A stretch of 43,796 bases of DNA from Gallionella sp. (GCA_030681375.1 JAUXWM010000088.1:1-43796), one strand, 5' to 3'; shown: positions 1 to 8,818, counted from the stretch's first letter. Notes: generated by a model from the letters alone, not told the origin. Program-made: numbers and translations.

Positions 1-1
1 G

Positions 2-178
2 GAAGTCGGCGTGCGCACCAACCTCGACGTGCTGAACGCCCAACAACAACTCTACGCCACCCGCCGCGACCTGTATCAAGCCCGATACAACTACCTGCTC
101 AGCCAGCTGCGCCTGAAGGCGGCCGTCGGCGCGCTGGGTGAGGCGGAGCTGGCTGGTGTCAATCAGGCGCTGCAATAA
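2..178 (+). CDS. TolC-family outer-membrane efflux protein, C-terminal end (partial)
   Basis: The last 58 codons of a gene that begins before the window; the stop is TAA at 176-178. The peptide starts E-V-G-V-R-T-N-L-D-V-L-N-A-Q and continues with a long helical stretch (QQQLYATRRDLYQARYNYLL), typical of the last coiled-coil helix pair of TolC/OprM-type outer-membrane channels used by type I secretion or RND efflux. The repeated Tyr/Leu heptads fit this fold. Its partner genes lie outside the window, so the transported substrate cannot be inferred. It is separated from the cco operon by about 300 bases and is probably unrelated in function. Confidence 0.8.
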   Translation, partial: EVGVRTNLDVLNAQQQLYATRRDLYQARYNYLLSQLRLKAAVGALGEAELAGVNQALQ

Positions 179-477
179 GCTGCAATCGGCTGCGTTGTTG
201 TCGCATGGCAGGTGAATGAATTCACGCGAAATCGTCAGCCTGTCGCGCCATCTAACTCAAAAATGCGCCTGTAATCCCATGATGTAGTTGTGGGTAAAGT
301 CCGAGTAAACTGGGTGGGAATGGGTGTCAATTTGTGGTGTTTTCGCTTTACTTACACCTGATGGGTGTGACATTATTGCGCAGCTTTTTTAAGCTGTAAG
401 AAGAGATGGGTTATTTGCCTGGAAAGATTGAGCAAATATCGCGTTGTTTTTTAACTTTGCTCTTGGGAGGAGATACT
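179..477. other. Intergenic region upstream of ccoN
   Basis: No gene is visible. It holds several dyads: GTGAAT-GA-ATTCAC at 212-225, TTACACC-TGATG-GGTGTGA at 352-370 (one mismatch between the 7-base arms) and CAGCTT-TTTT-AAGCTG at 381-396. The last two lie where a ccoN promoter or operator would be expected. I found no FNR/Anr site of the TTGAT-N4-ATCAA type and no clear terminator for the upstream gene. An ATG at 406 is in frame with ccoN but has no ribosome-binding site. Confidence 0.5.
352..370. promoter_or_regulatory. Candidate operator dyad upstream of ccoN
   Basis: TTACACC at 352-358 and GGTGTGA at 364-370 form a 7-base inverted repeat (6 of 7 matches) with a 5-base centre, about 110 bases before the chosen ccoN start. 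The size suits a dimeric DNA-binding protein. The binding protein is unknown. Confidence 0.3.
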
Positions 478-1908
478 GTGGAAGCTACTCAAGCGACACC
501 AGTAAAATATGACATGGACGTTGTCAGATGGTTCACCATCATGGCAGTTGTTTATGCGGTTGTAGGTACGCTAGTCGGTGTGTATGTTGCAGCGGAATTG
601 GCGTGGCCGTTTCTAAACTTTGATATTGCCGAGCTTTCATTCGGTAGATTGCGCCCATTGCATACCAATGCAGTGATTTTTGCGTTTGGTGGTTGTGTGT
701 TGATGGCGACCGGCTTCTACATGGTGCAGCGTACTGGCCAGACCAAGTTGTGGAGCAATGCCATGGCATGGTTCACCTTCTGGGGCTGGAATCTGATCAT
801 CGTGCTGGCTGTGATTACTCTGCCGCTGGGTTTGACTTCCGGTAAAGAGTACGCCGAGCTGGTTTGGCCGATCGACATTATGATCGCAGTTGTATGGTTG
901 TCGTTTGGTCTGAATCACATTATGACCACGGCGATCCGCAAGACATCGCACATCTATGTGTCGAACTGGTTCACCATGGGTATGATCGTGATGATCACTT
1001 ACCTGCATGTAGTGAACAGTATGGCTATCCCGGTAAGCATGACTGAAGCCTTCTCCATTTACTCTGGCGTGCAAGATGCCATGATTCAATGGTGGTGGGG
1101 TCATAATGCGGTGGGTTTCTACCTGACGGGTGGTTTCCTGGGCATCATGTACTACTTCATTCCTAAGCAATCCGGTCGTCCGGTGTTCTCGTATCGTCTG
1201 TCTGTGTTGCACTTCTGGACACTGTCTTTCGGTTACGTTTGGCTGGGTGCTCACCATCTGCAATACACTGCGTTGCCTGACTGGACCGGTTCGCTGGGTG
1301 CAGCTATTTCTCTCGCGATGATCATCCCTTCATGGGGCGGTGCGATGAACGGTATGATGACTTTGTCCGGTGCATGGGACAAGCTGCGTACCGACTACAT
1401 CCTGCGTTTCCTGGTGACTGCGATGGCGTTCTACGCGATGTCCACTTTCGACGGTCCTGTTATGTCGATCAAGAGTGTGAATGCCTTGTCTCACTATACT
1501 GACTGGACCGTTGGTCACGTACATGCCGGCGCATTGGGCTGGATGGCGATGATCTCTTTCGGTGCGATCTACCACATGGTGAAGAAGCTGTGGAATACCG
1601 AAATGTATTCCGAGCGCCTGGTGAATGTTCACTTCTGGGTGTCCTTGATCGGCGCGGTGACTTACATCGTAGCGATGTGGGTGTCCGGCATCATGCAAGG
1701 TCTGATGTGGCGTGATTACGACGAGTTCGGTAGCTTGACTTATACCTTTATTGAATCTGTGTCTGCTATGCATCCGTACTACGTGATGCGCACTGTCGGC
1801 GGCGCGATCTTCAATCTGGGTACCTGGATCATGCTGTACAACGTCGTGATGACTGTTCGTCAAGCAAGCGCTGTCCGCGGCGTAAACGCTGTTGCAGCTA
1901 AAGCATAA
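478..1908 (+). CDS. ccoN: Cytochrome c oxidase cbb3-type, subunit I (CcoN)
   Basis: Catalytic haem-copper subunit that reduces O2 to water at the low-spin haem b / haem b3-CuB centre in the inner membrane. It is a polytopic protein of 476 residues, the usual family length. Visible ligands and signatures: RLRPLHTNA near the N-terminus (low-spin haem ligand), [10 protein letters not shown] with H209 (CuB), the GYVWLGAHH motif with H259-H260 (CuB) and the preceding active-site Tyr, and [11 protein letters not shown] with H347 and H349 (haem irons). I chose GTG at 478 because GGGAGGAG at 465-472 lies five bases upstream; the ATG at 406 lacks a ribosome-binding site and would add 24 atypical residues. 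ccoO follows 13 bases downstream, so this is the first gene of ccoNOQP. Confidence 0.97.
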   Translation: MEATQATPVKYDMDVVRWFTIMAVVYAVVGTLVGVYVAAELAWPFLNFDIAELSFGRLRPLHTNAVIFAFGGCVLMATGFYMVQRTGQTKLWSNAMAWFTFWGWNLIIVLAVITLPLGLTSGKEYAELVWPIDIMIAVVWLSFGLNHIMTTAIRKTSHIYVSNWFTMGMIVMITYLHVVNSMAIPVSMTEAFSIYSGVQDAMIQWWWGHNAVGFYLTGGFLGIMYYFIPKQSGRPVFSYRLSVLHFWTLSFGYVWLGAHHLQYTALPDWTGSLGAAISLAMIIPSWGGAMNGMMTLSGAWDKLRTDYILRFLVTAMAFYAMSTFDGPVMSIKSVNALSHYTDWTVGHVHAGALGWMAMISFGAIYHMVKKLWNTEMYSERLVNVHFWVSLIGAVTYIVAMWVSGIMQGLMWRDYDEFGSLTYTFIESVSAMHPYYVMRTVGGAIFNLGTWIMLYNVVMTVRQASAVRGVNAVAAKA

Positions 1909-1921
1909 GGGGGAGAAAAAC

Positions 1922-2719
1922 ATGTCTGATCACGATAAAATTTATTCAACCAAGTTTCAGGACAAGATCGAGCGCAATACGTTGCTGATGTTCGTTCTGA
2001 CTGCAATTGCAGTATCGGTCGGCGGCATCGTGGAAATCGTCCCGTTGTTCTACCTGCCAAATACCGCTATGTCGGGTGGTGATGGTACGTACAATGGTAC
2101 GTCACACAAAGACCTGCAGGGCAATGCTATCCATATGGATAAAATCATCTGGAATCCAGCTACATCCGCGCATAAAACGCTGGATGAGTGGGTCCCCGGT
2201 GATGGCGTGCGTCCTTACAAGGCACTTGAGTTGGCAGGCCGCAGTATCTACATCCGTGAGGGCTGTTTCCTGTGTCACTCACAGATGATACGTCCCTTCC
2301 GTGACGAGAAAGACCGTTATGGTCACTACTCTATCGCTGAAGAATCGATGTACGACCATACCTATCAGTGGGGTTCCAAGCGTACCGGGCCAGATCTGGC
2401 TCGTGTCGGTGGCAAGTACTCTGATGAGTGGCATCGTAAGCATCTGAAGTATCCGCGCGATGTGGTGCCTGAATCGGTTATGCCTAACTATTTCTTCCTG
2501 GATAAGCCGCTAGTTAATGTGGACACAACTATTCATACAATGAATGTTATGACCAAGATGCCGTTTAATCCTGTGCCAAGAACCATCTACACGGATGCAT
2601 ACTTGGACAGCGCTAAAACGGAACTGGAAAACAAGACAGAAATGGATGCCGTCATCGCTTTCCTGCAATCCTTGGGAAATCACGTGAAGTTTGAGGAAGG
2701 TGTTAACTACCGTGACTAA
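1922..2719 (+). CDS. ccoO: Cytochrome c oxidase cbb3-type, subunit II (CcoO)
   Basis: Membrane-anchored mono-haem cytochrome c subunit that passes electrons to CcoN. An N-terminal membrane helix (about residues 18-42) is followed by a periplasmic domain with one haem-c site, C115-F-L-C118-H119, inside the family block GCFLCHSQMIRPF. A later Met (SVMPNYFFL region) is a plausible distal haem ligand. It has 265 residues, somewhat longer than many CcoO proteins because of an insertion before the haem site. The start is ATG 1922, preceded by GGGGGAG at 1909-1915. ccoQ begins within a few bases of the stop, in keeping with one transcript. Confidence 0.96.
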   Translation: MSDHDKIYSTKFQDKIERNTLLMFVLTAIAVSVGGIVEIVPLFYLPNTAMSGGDGTYNGTSHKDLQGNAIHMDKIIWNPATSAHKTLDEWVPGDGVRPYKALELAGRSIYIREGCFLCHSQMIRPFRDEKDRYGHYSIAEESMYDHTYQWGSKRTGPDLARVGGKYSDEWHRKHLKYPRDVVPESVMPNYFFLDKPLVNVDTTIHTMNVMTKMPFNPVPRTIYTDAYLDSAKTELENKTEMDAVIAFLQSLGNHVKFEEGVNYRD

Positions 2720-2723
2720 ACTA

Positions 2724-2924
2724 ATGGACTACTTGCATACAGACTGGGCAGCCATGTCACGTAACGACTGGATCGGGGTGGTTTTTACCATATTGGCCTT
2801 CGTTGCGATGGTTGCGGTTTATGTGCTGGTGTTCAATCCTAAAAACAAGGATGCGTTCGACTCGCAGAGCGATATGGCTCTGCGAGATGAAAGCGAGTAC
2901 AACAATTCGGGAGATAAAAAATGA
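2724..2924 (+). CDS. ccoQ: cbb3-type oxidase small subunit CcoQ/FixQ
   Basis: Small single-span protein that stabilises the CcoNOP complex. The 66 residues contain one hydrophobic helix (VVFTILAFVAMVAVYVLVF) followed by FNPKNK and an acidic tail, the usual CcoQ shape. The start is uncertain: ATG 2724 is used here, but an in-frame GTG at 2712 has GAGGAAGG (2693-2700) 11 bases upstream and would overlap the ccoO stop, giving 70 residues. The stop overlaps the ccoP start in an ATGA arrangement at 2921-2924, implying translational coupling. Confidence 0.88.
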   Translation: MDYLHTDWAAMSRNDWIGVVFTILAFVAMVAVYVLVFNPKNKDAFDSQSDMALRDESEYNNSGDKK

Positions 2925-3895
2925 GTGATAATCAAAACTCCGCTGGTGGTGTGCCAACCACGGGGCACGTATGGGATGATGATTTGGGCGATCTTACCAA
3001 TCAGCCGCCAAGATGGTGGATGCTTGGTCTGACAGCCAGTGCGATTTGGGTAGTGGTGTATTGGTTGATGTATCCATCCATTCCTTTTTCGACTTCTGGG
3101 GATTTCTTCAAAGGTATTGGTTTGCCTGCTACAGGCCAATGGACTGCGATTAAGGAACTGGAGCAAGACCAGGCGGTGTTGGATGCGGTGCGTAAGCCGT
3201 TTGAAGACAAGCTGAAGGACATGACGCCAGCAGCGATTCTTGCTGATTCGGAGTTGTCTGAGTATGTGACGCGTTCCGGCAAGGTGCTGTTCAGTGATAA
3301 CTGTGCTGCATGTCATGGTCAGAATGGTGTGGGTTCGGATCAAAAAGATGCCAAGTTCGCTGTACGTGAACGAGGTCTGATGGCGCCGATTCTGCTCGAC
3401 GATGACTGGTTGTTTGGCGGCAAGATCGACGATATTCATACTAGCATCACCGGCGGTCGCCAGGGCATGATGATGGCACATAAGGATATGCTGTCTGATG
3501 CTGAGCTCGATACGCTAGCCAATGCAGTTGCTGCGGGTACGCCTACTTCCACTCCGTTGTTCGCGGAAAAAGGATGTACGGCCTGTCACGGTGAAGATGG
3601 TAAGGGCGTTGCAGCCATGGGTTCGGCTAACCTGACAGATAAAATCTGGCGGTTTGACGGTTCCGTGGAAGGCATCAAGCAGACCATTAAGTTTGGTGTG
3701 AACTCCGGTGATTCCGAGTCTCGTAATGCGGTTATGCCTAACTTCACTGAAGCAGGTAAATTGTCGGCTGTTGACATGAAGAAGCTGGCAGTTTATGTGT
3801 ACAAGTTTGGTGGTGGTCAGGCTGAAGCCGTGGCTCCGGTAGTGGAAGCAGCTGCTGTTTCGGAAGTTGCTGCCACTGCACCTGTAGCTGAGTAA
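2921..3895 (+). CDS. ccoP: Cytochrome c oxidase cbb3-type, subunit III (CcoP)
   Basis: Di-haem cytochrome c subunit that accepts electrons from soluble or bc1-linked cytochromes c and hands them to CcoO. Visible features: the N-terminal block HVWDDDLGDLTNQPPRWW, a membrane helix at about residues 33-52, then two class-I cytochrome domains with haem sites C128-A-A-C-H132 and C219-T-A-C-H223 and downstream Met ligands (LMAPIL, AVMPNF). Its 324 residues end in an Ala/Val/Glu-rich tail of low complexity. The start overlaps the ccoQ stop (ATGA), and a hairpin begins 10 bases after the stop. Confidence 0.96.
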   Translation: MSDNQNSAGGVPTTGHVWDDDLGDLTNQPPRWWMLGLTASAIWVVVYWLMYPSIPFSTSGDFFKGIGLPATGQWTAIKELEQDQAVLDAVRKPFEDKLKDMTPAAILADSELSEYVTRSGKVLFSDNCAACHGQNGVGSDQKDAKFAVRERGLMAPILLDDDWLFGGKIDDIHTSITGGRQGMMMAHKDMLSDAELDTLANAVAAGTPTSTPLFAEKGCTACHGEDGKGVAAMGSANLTDKIWRFDGSVEGIKQTIKFGVNSGDSESRNAVMPNFTEAGKLSAVDMKKLAVYVYKFGGGQAEAVAPVVEAAAVSEVAATAPVAE

Positions 3896-3905
3896 ATCTC
3901 CATTT

Positions 3906-3932
3906 GCCTGCACGGCTCATAACCGTGCAGGC
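3906..3932 (+). other. Stem-loop between ccoP and the small downstream gene
   Basis: GCCTGCACGG (3906-3915) pairs perfectly with CCGTGCAGGC (3923-3932) around the loop CTCATAA. There is no long T-run after it, so it is a poor terminator. It could protect the ccoNOQP message from 3' decay or attenuate transcription into the next small gene. Confidence 0.55.
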
Positions 3933-3951
3933 TTTAGAAAGGAAAATAGAC

Positions 3952-4071
3952 ATGGGACACGACTTTGTATACTGGGCTCTGATGATTGCCACTGGCCTCG
4001 CATTTGCCGTGGTAATTGCTGCCTTGCTTTGGCTGTTCAATAATTCGAGAAAAAAGAGGGGCGAAGAGTAA
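3952..4071 (+). CDS. Small single-helix membrane protein after ccoP (CcoM-like candidate)
   Basis: A 39-codon frame starting at ATG 3952, with an AAGGAAA-type ribosome-binding site just upstream, and ending TAA 4071. The product is a short polar head (MGHDFVY), one hydrophobic helix of about 22 residues (WALMIATGLAFAVVIAALLWLF) and a basic/acidic tail (NNSRKKRGEE). It lies after the ccoP hairpin and before the strong terminator at 4086-4115, so it is probably the last cistron of the ccoNOQP transcript. I do not recognise the family from sequence. Size, topology and position resemble the accessory single-helix subunit CcoM described for Pseudomonas stutzeri cbb3 oxidase; that link is inference only. 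It could also be an assembly helper. Confidence 0.7.
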   Translation: MGHDFVYWALMIATGLAFAVVIAALLWLFNNSRKKRGEE

Positions 4072-4085
4072 TCGCACTCAAATTG

Positions 4086-4115
4086 AAGAGGAGGAGGCTC
4101 GCCTCCTCCTTTTTT
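4086..4115 (+). terminator. Rho-independent terminator of the ccoNOQP transcript
   Basis: GGAGGAGG (4090-4097), tetraloop CTCG and CCTCCTCC (4102-4109) form a GC-rich stem that extends with A-T pairs at its base, followed by TTTTTT at 4110-4115. It ends the structural-gene unit before the ccoG assembly unit. Confidence 0.92.
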
Positions 4116-4204
4116 CATTTGGGAAATTTGAAATTACAAAGAATACACTGCGTAAATTTTCCCGCTACGGTAGAGTTTAAACGGAGCATTCTTTGCATAA
4201 ATTG

Positions 4205-4219
4205 TCCGACTAAATCGGA
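4205..4219. promoter_or_regulatory. Short dyad in front of ccoG
   Basis: TCCGA (4205-4209) and TCGGA (4215-4219) flank CTAAA, 20 bases before the ccoG start codon and just ahead of its ribosome-binding site. It may be an operator or a small hairpin in the leader. No regulator can be assigned. Confidence 0.25.
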
Positions 4220-4239
4220 TAAAAACACAGGAGTTGGCA

Positions 4240-5667
4240 ATGAGCGAGCCGGTTAAAAAAACGGAAGTGGGCAGCGTTACTGGCCTATACAGCGAACATA
4301 CCGAATGGTCCACCAATCTGGGTGATGCAACCATTCATGCGAAGCGTATGCCGGGTCGATTTCGTACGCTCAAATATATTACCGAGTCCTTCTGGTTGAT
4401 TTTTTTCTTTGGTGCTTATCTGCGCTGGAATGGCAAGCAGGCAATATTGCTCGATGTAAATAACCGTCAGTTTCATATCTTTAATCTCACCATCCTCCCT
4501 CAGGATATCTGGATGGTGTCGTTGCTGTTGTTATTGCTGGCAATGGCCCTGTTCGCGATCACCTCCGTGGCATCTCGCGTGTTCTGCGGATTCTTCTGCT
4601 TTCAGACGGCCTGGGTTGATTTGTTTACCTGGGTAGAAGAGAAAATTGAAGGCAATCCTAACAAGCGTCACAAGCTGGATGCGGCACCCTGGAATGGCGA
4701 GAAGATACGCAAGAAGGTGCTCAAGCATGCTATCTGGCTGGCGATTTCCGTCTTTACCGGGATCAGTTTCACGATCTGGTTCGTGGATGCGTTCCAGTAC
4801 TGGCGCGATTTTCTGAGTTTTAACCTGTCCATGCTGGAATGGGTCACGCTGGTTTCCTTTACCCTGGGCACGTATTTCTTAGCCGGTTTCCTGCGTGAGC
4901 AAACTTGTTTGTGGTTGTGCCCCTATGCACGTATTCAGGCGGTTATGGCCGATTCACAGACGATACTTCCCGCTTACGACGTAAGCCGTGGTGAACCGCG
5001 TGGCAAGTTGCGTCAGGCGGGTAAAGTGGTGGAACAGCAGGGCGATTGCATAGACTGCTTCCAGTGCGTGCAAGTGTGTCCGACCGGAGTGGATATACGC
5101 GACGGTCAGCAACTGGGTTGCATTACCTGCGGCCTGTGTCTGGATGCCTGTGATTCTGTGATGGACAAGATCGGTCGCCCTCGTGGACTGATACGTTATG
5201 CATCGCTGGATGAGCTTGAAGGTCGGCCGGTCAAAAAACTGTATCAACACCCGCGTACCTGGGTGTATGTCAGTATTTTGTTGTTGGCGCTGGGCGGGAT
5301 TATTTACGGGCTGAATCATCTAGGGTCACTTACTCTGAGGGTTGCACCGGAACGTCAACCTTTATTCGTGCGCATGAGCGATGGTTCGATCCAGAATAAA
5401 TATACCTTTAAGGTGCTAAATAAAACCGACCACAATTTGCAGGTTATTGTTAAGGCGGATGGTGGTATAAAGGGGCAGGTGCTGGTCGGAATTGAAAAGC
5501 CGAAATTGGTCACGCACGGTAAGGCAACTTCATTCACAATATTCGTAAAAGCACCGGACGAAAATATTTTGAAAGAAGTCACCAAGATTGTTTTCCGTGT
5601 TGAGAATACCGAAGATCCAACCATGGCGGCGGAATACACCACCATGTTCAACGCTCCCAAGCGTTGA
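4240..5667 (+). CDS. ccoG: cbb3 oxidase assembly protein CcoG/RdxA/FixG
   Basis: Polyferredoxin-type membrane protein of 475 residues needed for cbb3 biogenesis; the family reduces Cu(II) for delivery to the oxidase. Several membrane helices lie in the N-terminal half (for example the FWLIFFFGAYLRW and ISVFTGISFTIWFV regions), with the family block SRVFCGFFCFQTAWVDLF. Two ferredoxin-like clusters follow: C270-C273-C276-C280 followed by Pro, and C294-C297-C300-C304. A final helix (WVYVSILLLALGGIIYG) precedes an Ig-like periplasmic C-terminal domain. The start is ATG 4240 with AGGAG at 4229-4233; a TTG six bases upstream would be in frame but overlaps the ribosome-binding site spacing. It leads the ccoG-ccoH-ccoI-ccoS assembly unit. 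Confidence 0.95.
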   Translation: MSEPVKKTEVGSVTGLYSEHTEWSTNLGDATIHAKRMPGRFRTLKYITESFWLIFFFGAYLRWNGKQAILLDVNNRQFHIFNLTILPQDIWMVSLLLLLLAMALFAITSVASRVFCGFFCFQTAWVDLFTWVEEKIEGNPNKRHKLDAAPWNGEKIRKKVLKHAIWLAISVFTGISFTIWFVDAFQYWRDFLSFNLSMLEWVTLVSFTLGTYFLAGFLREQTCLWLCPYARIQAVMADSQTILPAYDVSRGEPRGKLRQAGKVVEQQGDCIDCFQCVQVCPTGVDIRDGQQLGCITCGLCLDACDSVMDKIGRPRGLIRYASLDELEGRPVKKLYQHPRTWVYVSILLLALGGIIYGLNHLGSLTLRVAPERQPLFVRMSDGSIQNKYTFKVLNKTDHNLQVIVKADGGIKGQVLVGIEKPKLVTHGKATSFTIFVKAPDENILKEVTKIVFRVENTEDPTMAAEYTTMFNAPKR

Positions 5668-5696
5668 GCGAAATTTGACTCAATAACAGGAACATC

Positions 5697-6251
5697 ATGA
5701 TTTCTCAAAAAAATAAACAGGGTTGGCGCAACCCGTGGGTGCTGGGATTGCTGGTAATCATACTGTCCGGGGTGTTAATCAACGGCCGTATGCTGTGGAA
5801 TGTCATACATCATCCCATGCGCTTGCTTGACGAAAATTACACTGTTAAGGCTCACAACCAGTACGACGCGAAGTGGATGCAACAGCAGGCGGAGCGATCT
5901 ACGCTGGGTTGGCAGGCTAGTTTGCATTCGCCGCAGCAATTGCAGAATGACCCGCTGACTGCGTCTGATGCCGCGCGATTTATTGTGATAGCCAATCCGG
6001 TCGATTTCAAGTTTGATTTGAAGGATCGTGAAGGGCAGCCGATAAGCGATGGCAAGGTCGATATCGAGGCGCAATGGCCAGGCGATCCCTCTTTTGATTT
6101 CAAGGGTTCGCTGCATACAGTGGCCGCAGGACGGTATGAAGGCAGCATGAATTTTCCGAGGGCAGGAAATTGGGATATTCTCATCAGAGCAGAACATGAT
6201 GGGCGACATTTCGACATGGAGGAAAAACTCTTTGTCTCTATTCCAAAATAA
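5697..6251 (+). CDS. ccoH: FixH/CcoH family protein
   Basis: Membrane-anchored assembly factor of the FixGHIS set, of 184 residues. Basic N-terminus, then one helix (WVLGLLVIILSGVLINGRMLW), then the family hallmark of a conserved segment with DENYTVKAHNQYDAKW and a periplasmic Ig-like fold ending in the FDMEEKLFVSIP strand. FixH proteins interact with the oxidase subunits and the copper pump during assembly. The start ATG 5697 has AGGAAC about five bases upstream. It is 29 bases after ccoG and 17 before ccoI. Confidence 0.88.
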   Translation: MISQKNKQGWRNPWVLGLLVIILSGVLINGRMLWNVIHHPMRLLDENYTVKAHNQYDAKWMQQQAERSTLGWQASLHSPQQLQNDPLTASDAARFIVIANPVDFKFDLKDREGQPISDGKVDIEAQWPGDPSFDFKGSLHTVAAGRYEGSMNFPRAGNWDILIRAEHDGRHFDMEEKLFVSIPK

Positions 6252-6268
6252 TCAAGGCGATACTTTAA

Positions 6269-8818
6269 ATGCAAGGAAATGAAGCAGCCCACCTCGCAGA
6301 TGCGGGGTGTTTTCATTGCGGCTTGCCTATCGCTTCAGACGCGAATTACCACAGCCGTCTTGAAGACAAGGAAAGAGATTTCTGCTGCTTTGCCTGTCAG
6401 TCTGTGTGCGAGGCGATATATGAAGCCGGACTGCAAGGCTTCTACCAGCGTACACCGCAGGGTACGCTGCTGGCGCCCCCTCCCACTCCGCCCAGAGACA
6501 TCGAAATGTACGACCTCGATGAAGTGGCGCAAGACTTCGTCAATAGCCGGGGCGAAAGCAGCGATGCACATCTGCTGGTTGAGGGCATACACTGCGCAGC
6601 CTGCGTATGGCTGATCGAGCGCAGCATGATGCGCACCCCCGGCGTGCTGACCGCAAATGTCAATCTGGCCGGAAAGCGTCTGCACCTGCGCTGGGATAAC
6701 AGCAAGGTCAAACTTTCTACGCTGATACATCAGTTGTCCAAGATAGGCTATGCGGGTGTTCCCTATGACCCTGAAGTAGCCGAAGGATCGATGAAGAAGG
6801 CCAACCGCGCCATGCTGTTCCGCTTGTTCTTCGCCGGTTTCGCCATGATGAATCTGACCCTGATTTCTATTGCCTTGTATAGCGGTGCGGGTGATGGAGA
6901 GTTTCGCAACTTTTTCCACTGGATGGGCTGGGCGCTGGCCACACCTACACTGTTGTACGCCGGCTATCCTTTTTACAAGGGTGCCTGGGGCGGGTTGCGC
7001 GTGGCGCGCATGACCATGGATTTGCCCATTGCCATCGGGTTGACGGTCACCTATGTATATTCACTCTATGTAACTCTGGTCGGGGCACGGGCCGGTGAAG
7101 TGTATTTTGATACGGTTACCAATCTGATATTCGTCATTCTGATAGGCCGCTATCTGGAAGGTATGTTCCGCCATCAGGCCTTGTCAGCGACTAATCGTTT
7201 GATGGATATGCAGCCGCGCGTGGCGACAGTACTCCGTGACGGAATTGAAAAAATGATTTCCGTTCGTGCAGTACTGCTGGGTGAACGTGTACTGGTCAAA
7301 CCGGGTAGCAAGATTCCGATGGATGGATTGGTGTGTGAAGGCAGCAGTTCGGTTGATGAGTCGATGCTGAGCGGCGAATCCATGCCAGTCAGAAAGCTGG
7401 CTGGAGATCGCGTCGCGGCGGGCACCTTGAATGGTAGTGGAGCGCTAGTGGTTGAGGTGCAGGCCTCCACCCAGGACTCACTGCTGTCGAAAATCATCCG
7501 TCTGGTGGAAGAAGCGCAGTCCTCAAAGGCGCCGATTCAGCGTTTGTCAGACAGTATCGTTCCATGGTTCGTGCTCGCTACCCTGGTGCTGGCGGGTATT
7601 ACCTTCTATATCTGGTCAGATAATTTCGAATTTGCGCTGATGGCGGCCACTTCGGTATTGATCATTACCTGTCCCTGTGCGCTGGGCATGGCGACACCGA
7701 TGTCGATTGCTGTGGCTTCAGGCCTGGGTGCCAAGCATGGCATCCTGGTGAAGAATGGCCTGGTGCTGGAAACACTCTCGAAAGTGACCCATTTCGTGTT
7801 TGACAAGACTGGCACCTTGACTGAAGGCAAGATGAATCTTGAGCAGGTGATTGTGGCGGCCGGTCACGATGAGTCGGCTCTACTGGCTTTGGCGGCCGGA
7901 GTAGAACGCTATTCAGAACATAGTGTTGCACACGCCATCGTAAGAAAGGCGGATGAACGTCAGTTGTCGTATCGCAACAAAGCTGTACAGGGTTTTCATG
8001 CTACGGCGGGTGCCGGAGTCGAGGCCGAGTCTGAAGGGAAGCGCATCTTGCTGGGTACGGCAGAATGGCTGCAACGCAACGCAGTTATCACGCAAACCGA
8101 CTTGATGCATACGCTGGCGGCACTCGAAGGTCAGGCCAAGACTTGCGTGCATCTGGCCGTGGACGGGCAACATGTTGCCATGCTGGTATTGGCGGACACC
8201 TTGCGTGCGGACGCGCAGGGTTTGATCAATACCTTGCGCGCAGCCGGTATCCGCATGACTTTGTTGAGCGGTGATCGTAAGCCGGTTGCGGATGCGATTG
8301 CACGTCAATTGGGCGGGATGGAGGTGATTGCCGAGGTGCTGCCCCAGGACAAGGACAGGGTCATTCAACAGTTACAGCAGCAGGGTGAGCGTGTAGCGAT
8401 GGTGGGCGATGGCGTTAATGATGCACCCGCGCTGATACGCGCTGATGTCGGCATTGCGCTGGGGTCGGGCACGGATGTGTCGGTCGAAAGTGCCGATATC
8501 GTGCTGATGCAGAATGAGCTGGATAAAGTCCGTCTTGCGACGCAGTTGTCGCGACGCACCTTGCTTACCATCAAGCAGAATATCGGGCTGTCATTTGTGT
8601 ACAACAGCATTATGGTGCCTTTGGCGATTATGGGTCATGTGACACCGCTGCTTGCGGCGATCAGCATGCCGATCAGTTCGTTGCTGGTGATAGGTAATGC
8701 GGCGCGTATTCGTAACTTGTTTAACGAGCAAGCTCGTTCCCCTCACCCTAACCCTCTCCCGCACGCGGGCGAGGGGACAAACGAATCGCTACGCGAATTT
8801 CAAGTTAAGGACAGATAA
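6269..8818 (+). CDS. ccoI: Copper-translocating P1B-type ATPase CcoI/FixI
   Basis: P-type ATPase that moves copper across the inner membrane for insertion into cbb3 oxidase. Order of parts: N-terminal Cys-rich domain ([17 protein letters not shown]), heavy-metal-associated domain with G-I-H-C109-A-A-C112, membrane helices, actuator loop (MLSGESMPV), metal-site helix with C468-P-C470, phosphorylation site D512-K-T-G-T-L-T, and the hinge G713-D-G-V-N-D-A-P. It has 849 residues. The last ~25 residues ([14 protein letters not shown]...) are not family sequence: they are encoded by a dispersed intergenic-type repeat at 8739-8778 that has become part of the reading frame. ccoS starts two bases after the stop. 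Confidence 0.95.
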   Translation: MQGNEAAHLADAGCFHCGLPIASDANYHSRLEDKERDFCCFACQSVCEAIYEAGLQGFYQRTPQGTLLAPPPTPPRDIEMYDLDEVAQDFVNSRGESSDAHLLVEGIHCAACVWLIERSMMRTPGVLTANVNLAGKRLHLRWDNSKVKLSTLIHQLSKIGYAGVPYDPEVAEGSMKKANRAMLFRLFFAGFAMMNLTLISIALYSGAGDGEFRNFFHWMGWALATPTLLYAGYPFYKGAWGGLRVARMTMDLPIAIGLTVTYVYSLYVTLVGARAGEVYFDTVTNLIFVILIGRYLEGMFRHQALSATNRLMDMQPRVATVLRDGIEKMISVRAVLLGERVLVKPGSKIPMDGLVCEGSSSVDESMLSGESMPVRKLAGDRVAAGTLNGSGALVVEVQASTQDSLLSKIIRLVEEAQSSKAPIQRLSDSIVPWFVLATLVLAGITFYIWSDNFEFALMAATSVLIITCPCALGMATPMSIAVASGLGAKHGILVKNGLVLETLSKVTHFVFDKTGTLTEGKMNLEQVIVAAGHDESALLALAAGVERYSEHSVAHAIVRKADERQLSYRNKAVQGFHATAGAGVEAESEGKRILLGTAEWLQRNAVITQTDLMHTLAALEGQAKTCVHLAVDGQHVAMLVLADTLRADAQGLINTLRAAGIRMTLLSGDRKPVADAIARQLGGMEVIAEVLPQDKDRVIQQLQQQGERVAMVGDGVNDAPALIRADVGIALGSGTDVSVESADIVLMQNELDKVRLATQLSRRTLLTIKQNIGLSFVYNSIMVPLAIMGHVTPLLAAISMPISSLLVIGNAARIRNLFNEQARSPHPNPLPHAGEGTNESLREFQVKDR
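8723..8738. repeat. Perfect inverted repeat near the ccoI 3' end
   Basis: AACGAGC (8723-8729), AA, GCTCGTT (8732-8738). It directly abuts the C-rich repeat at 8739 and encodes the Asn-Glu-Gln-Ala-Arg junction of the CcoI tail. It may belong to the same inserted repeat unit. Confidence 0.6.
8739..8778 (+). repeat. Dispersed palindromic repeat of the CCCTCACCCTAACCCTCTCCC type
   Basis: The unit has a C-rich lead (8739-8751) and then a hairpin, CCCTCTCCCGC (8752-8762) pairing with GCGGGCGAGGG (8765-8775) with one mismatch. This sequence class is well known from intergenic regions of many proteobacteria. Here it lies inside the ccoI frame and adds the [13 protein letters not shown] peptide. Confidence 0.75.

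Noticed and set aside
428..441. TTGAG-CAAA-TATCG considered as an FNR site before ccoN
   Set aside because: Only the left half resembles the consensus and it lies only 37 bases before the start codon, downstream of any sensible promoter.
406..477. N-terminal extension of ccoN from ATG 406
   Set aside because: No ribosome-binding site, atypical residues for the family, and a strong site in front of GTG 478.
637..1263. A 208-codon open frame on the minus strand across ccoN
   Set aside because: It is antisense to an unmistakable CcoN with all haem and copper ligands; its His/Gln/Arg-rich peptide is typical of a shadow frame.
2819..3481. A 220-codon minus-strand frame across ccoQ/ccoP
   Set aside because: Antisense to the CcoP cytochrome domain, no ribosome-binding site, no family likeness.
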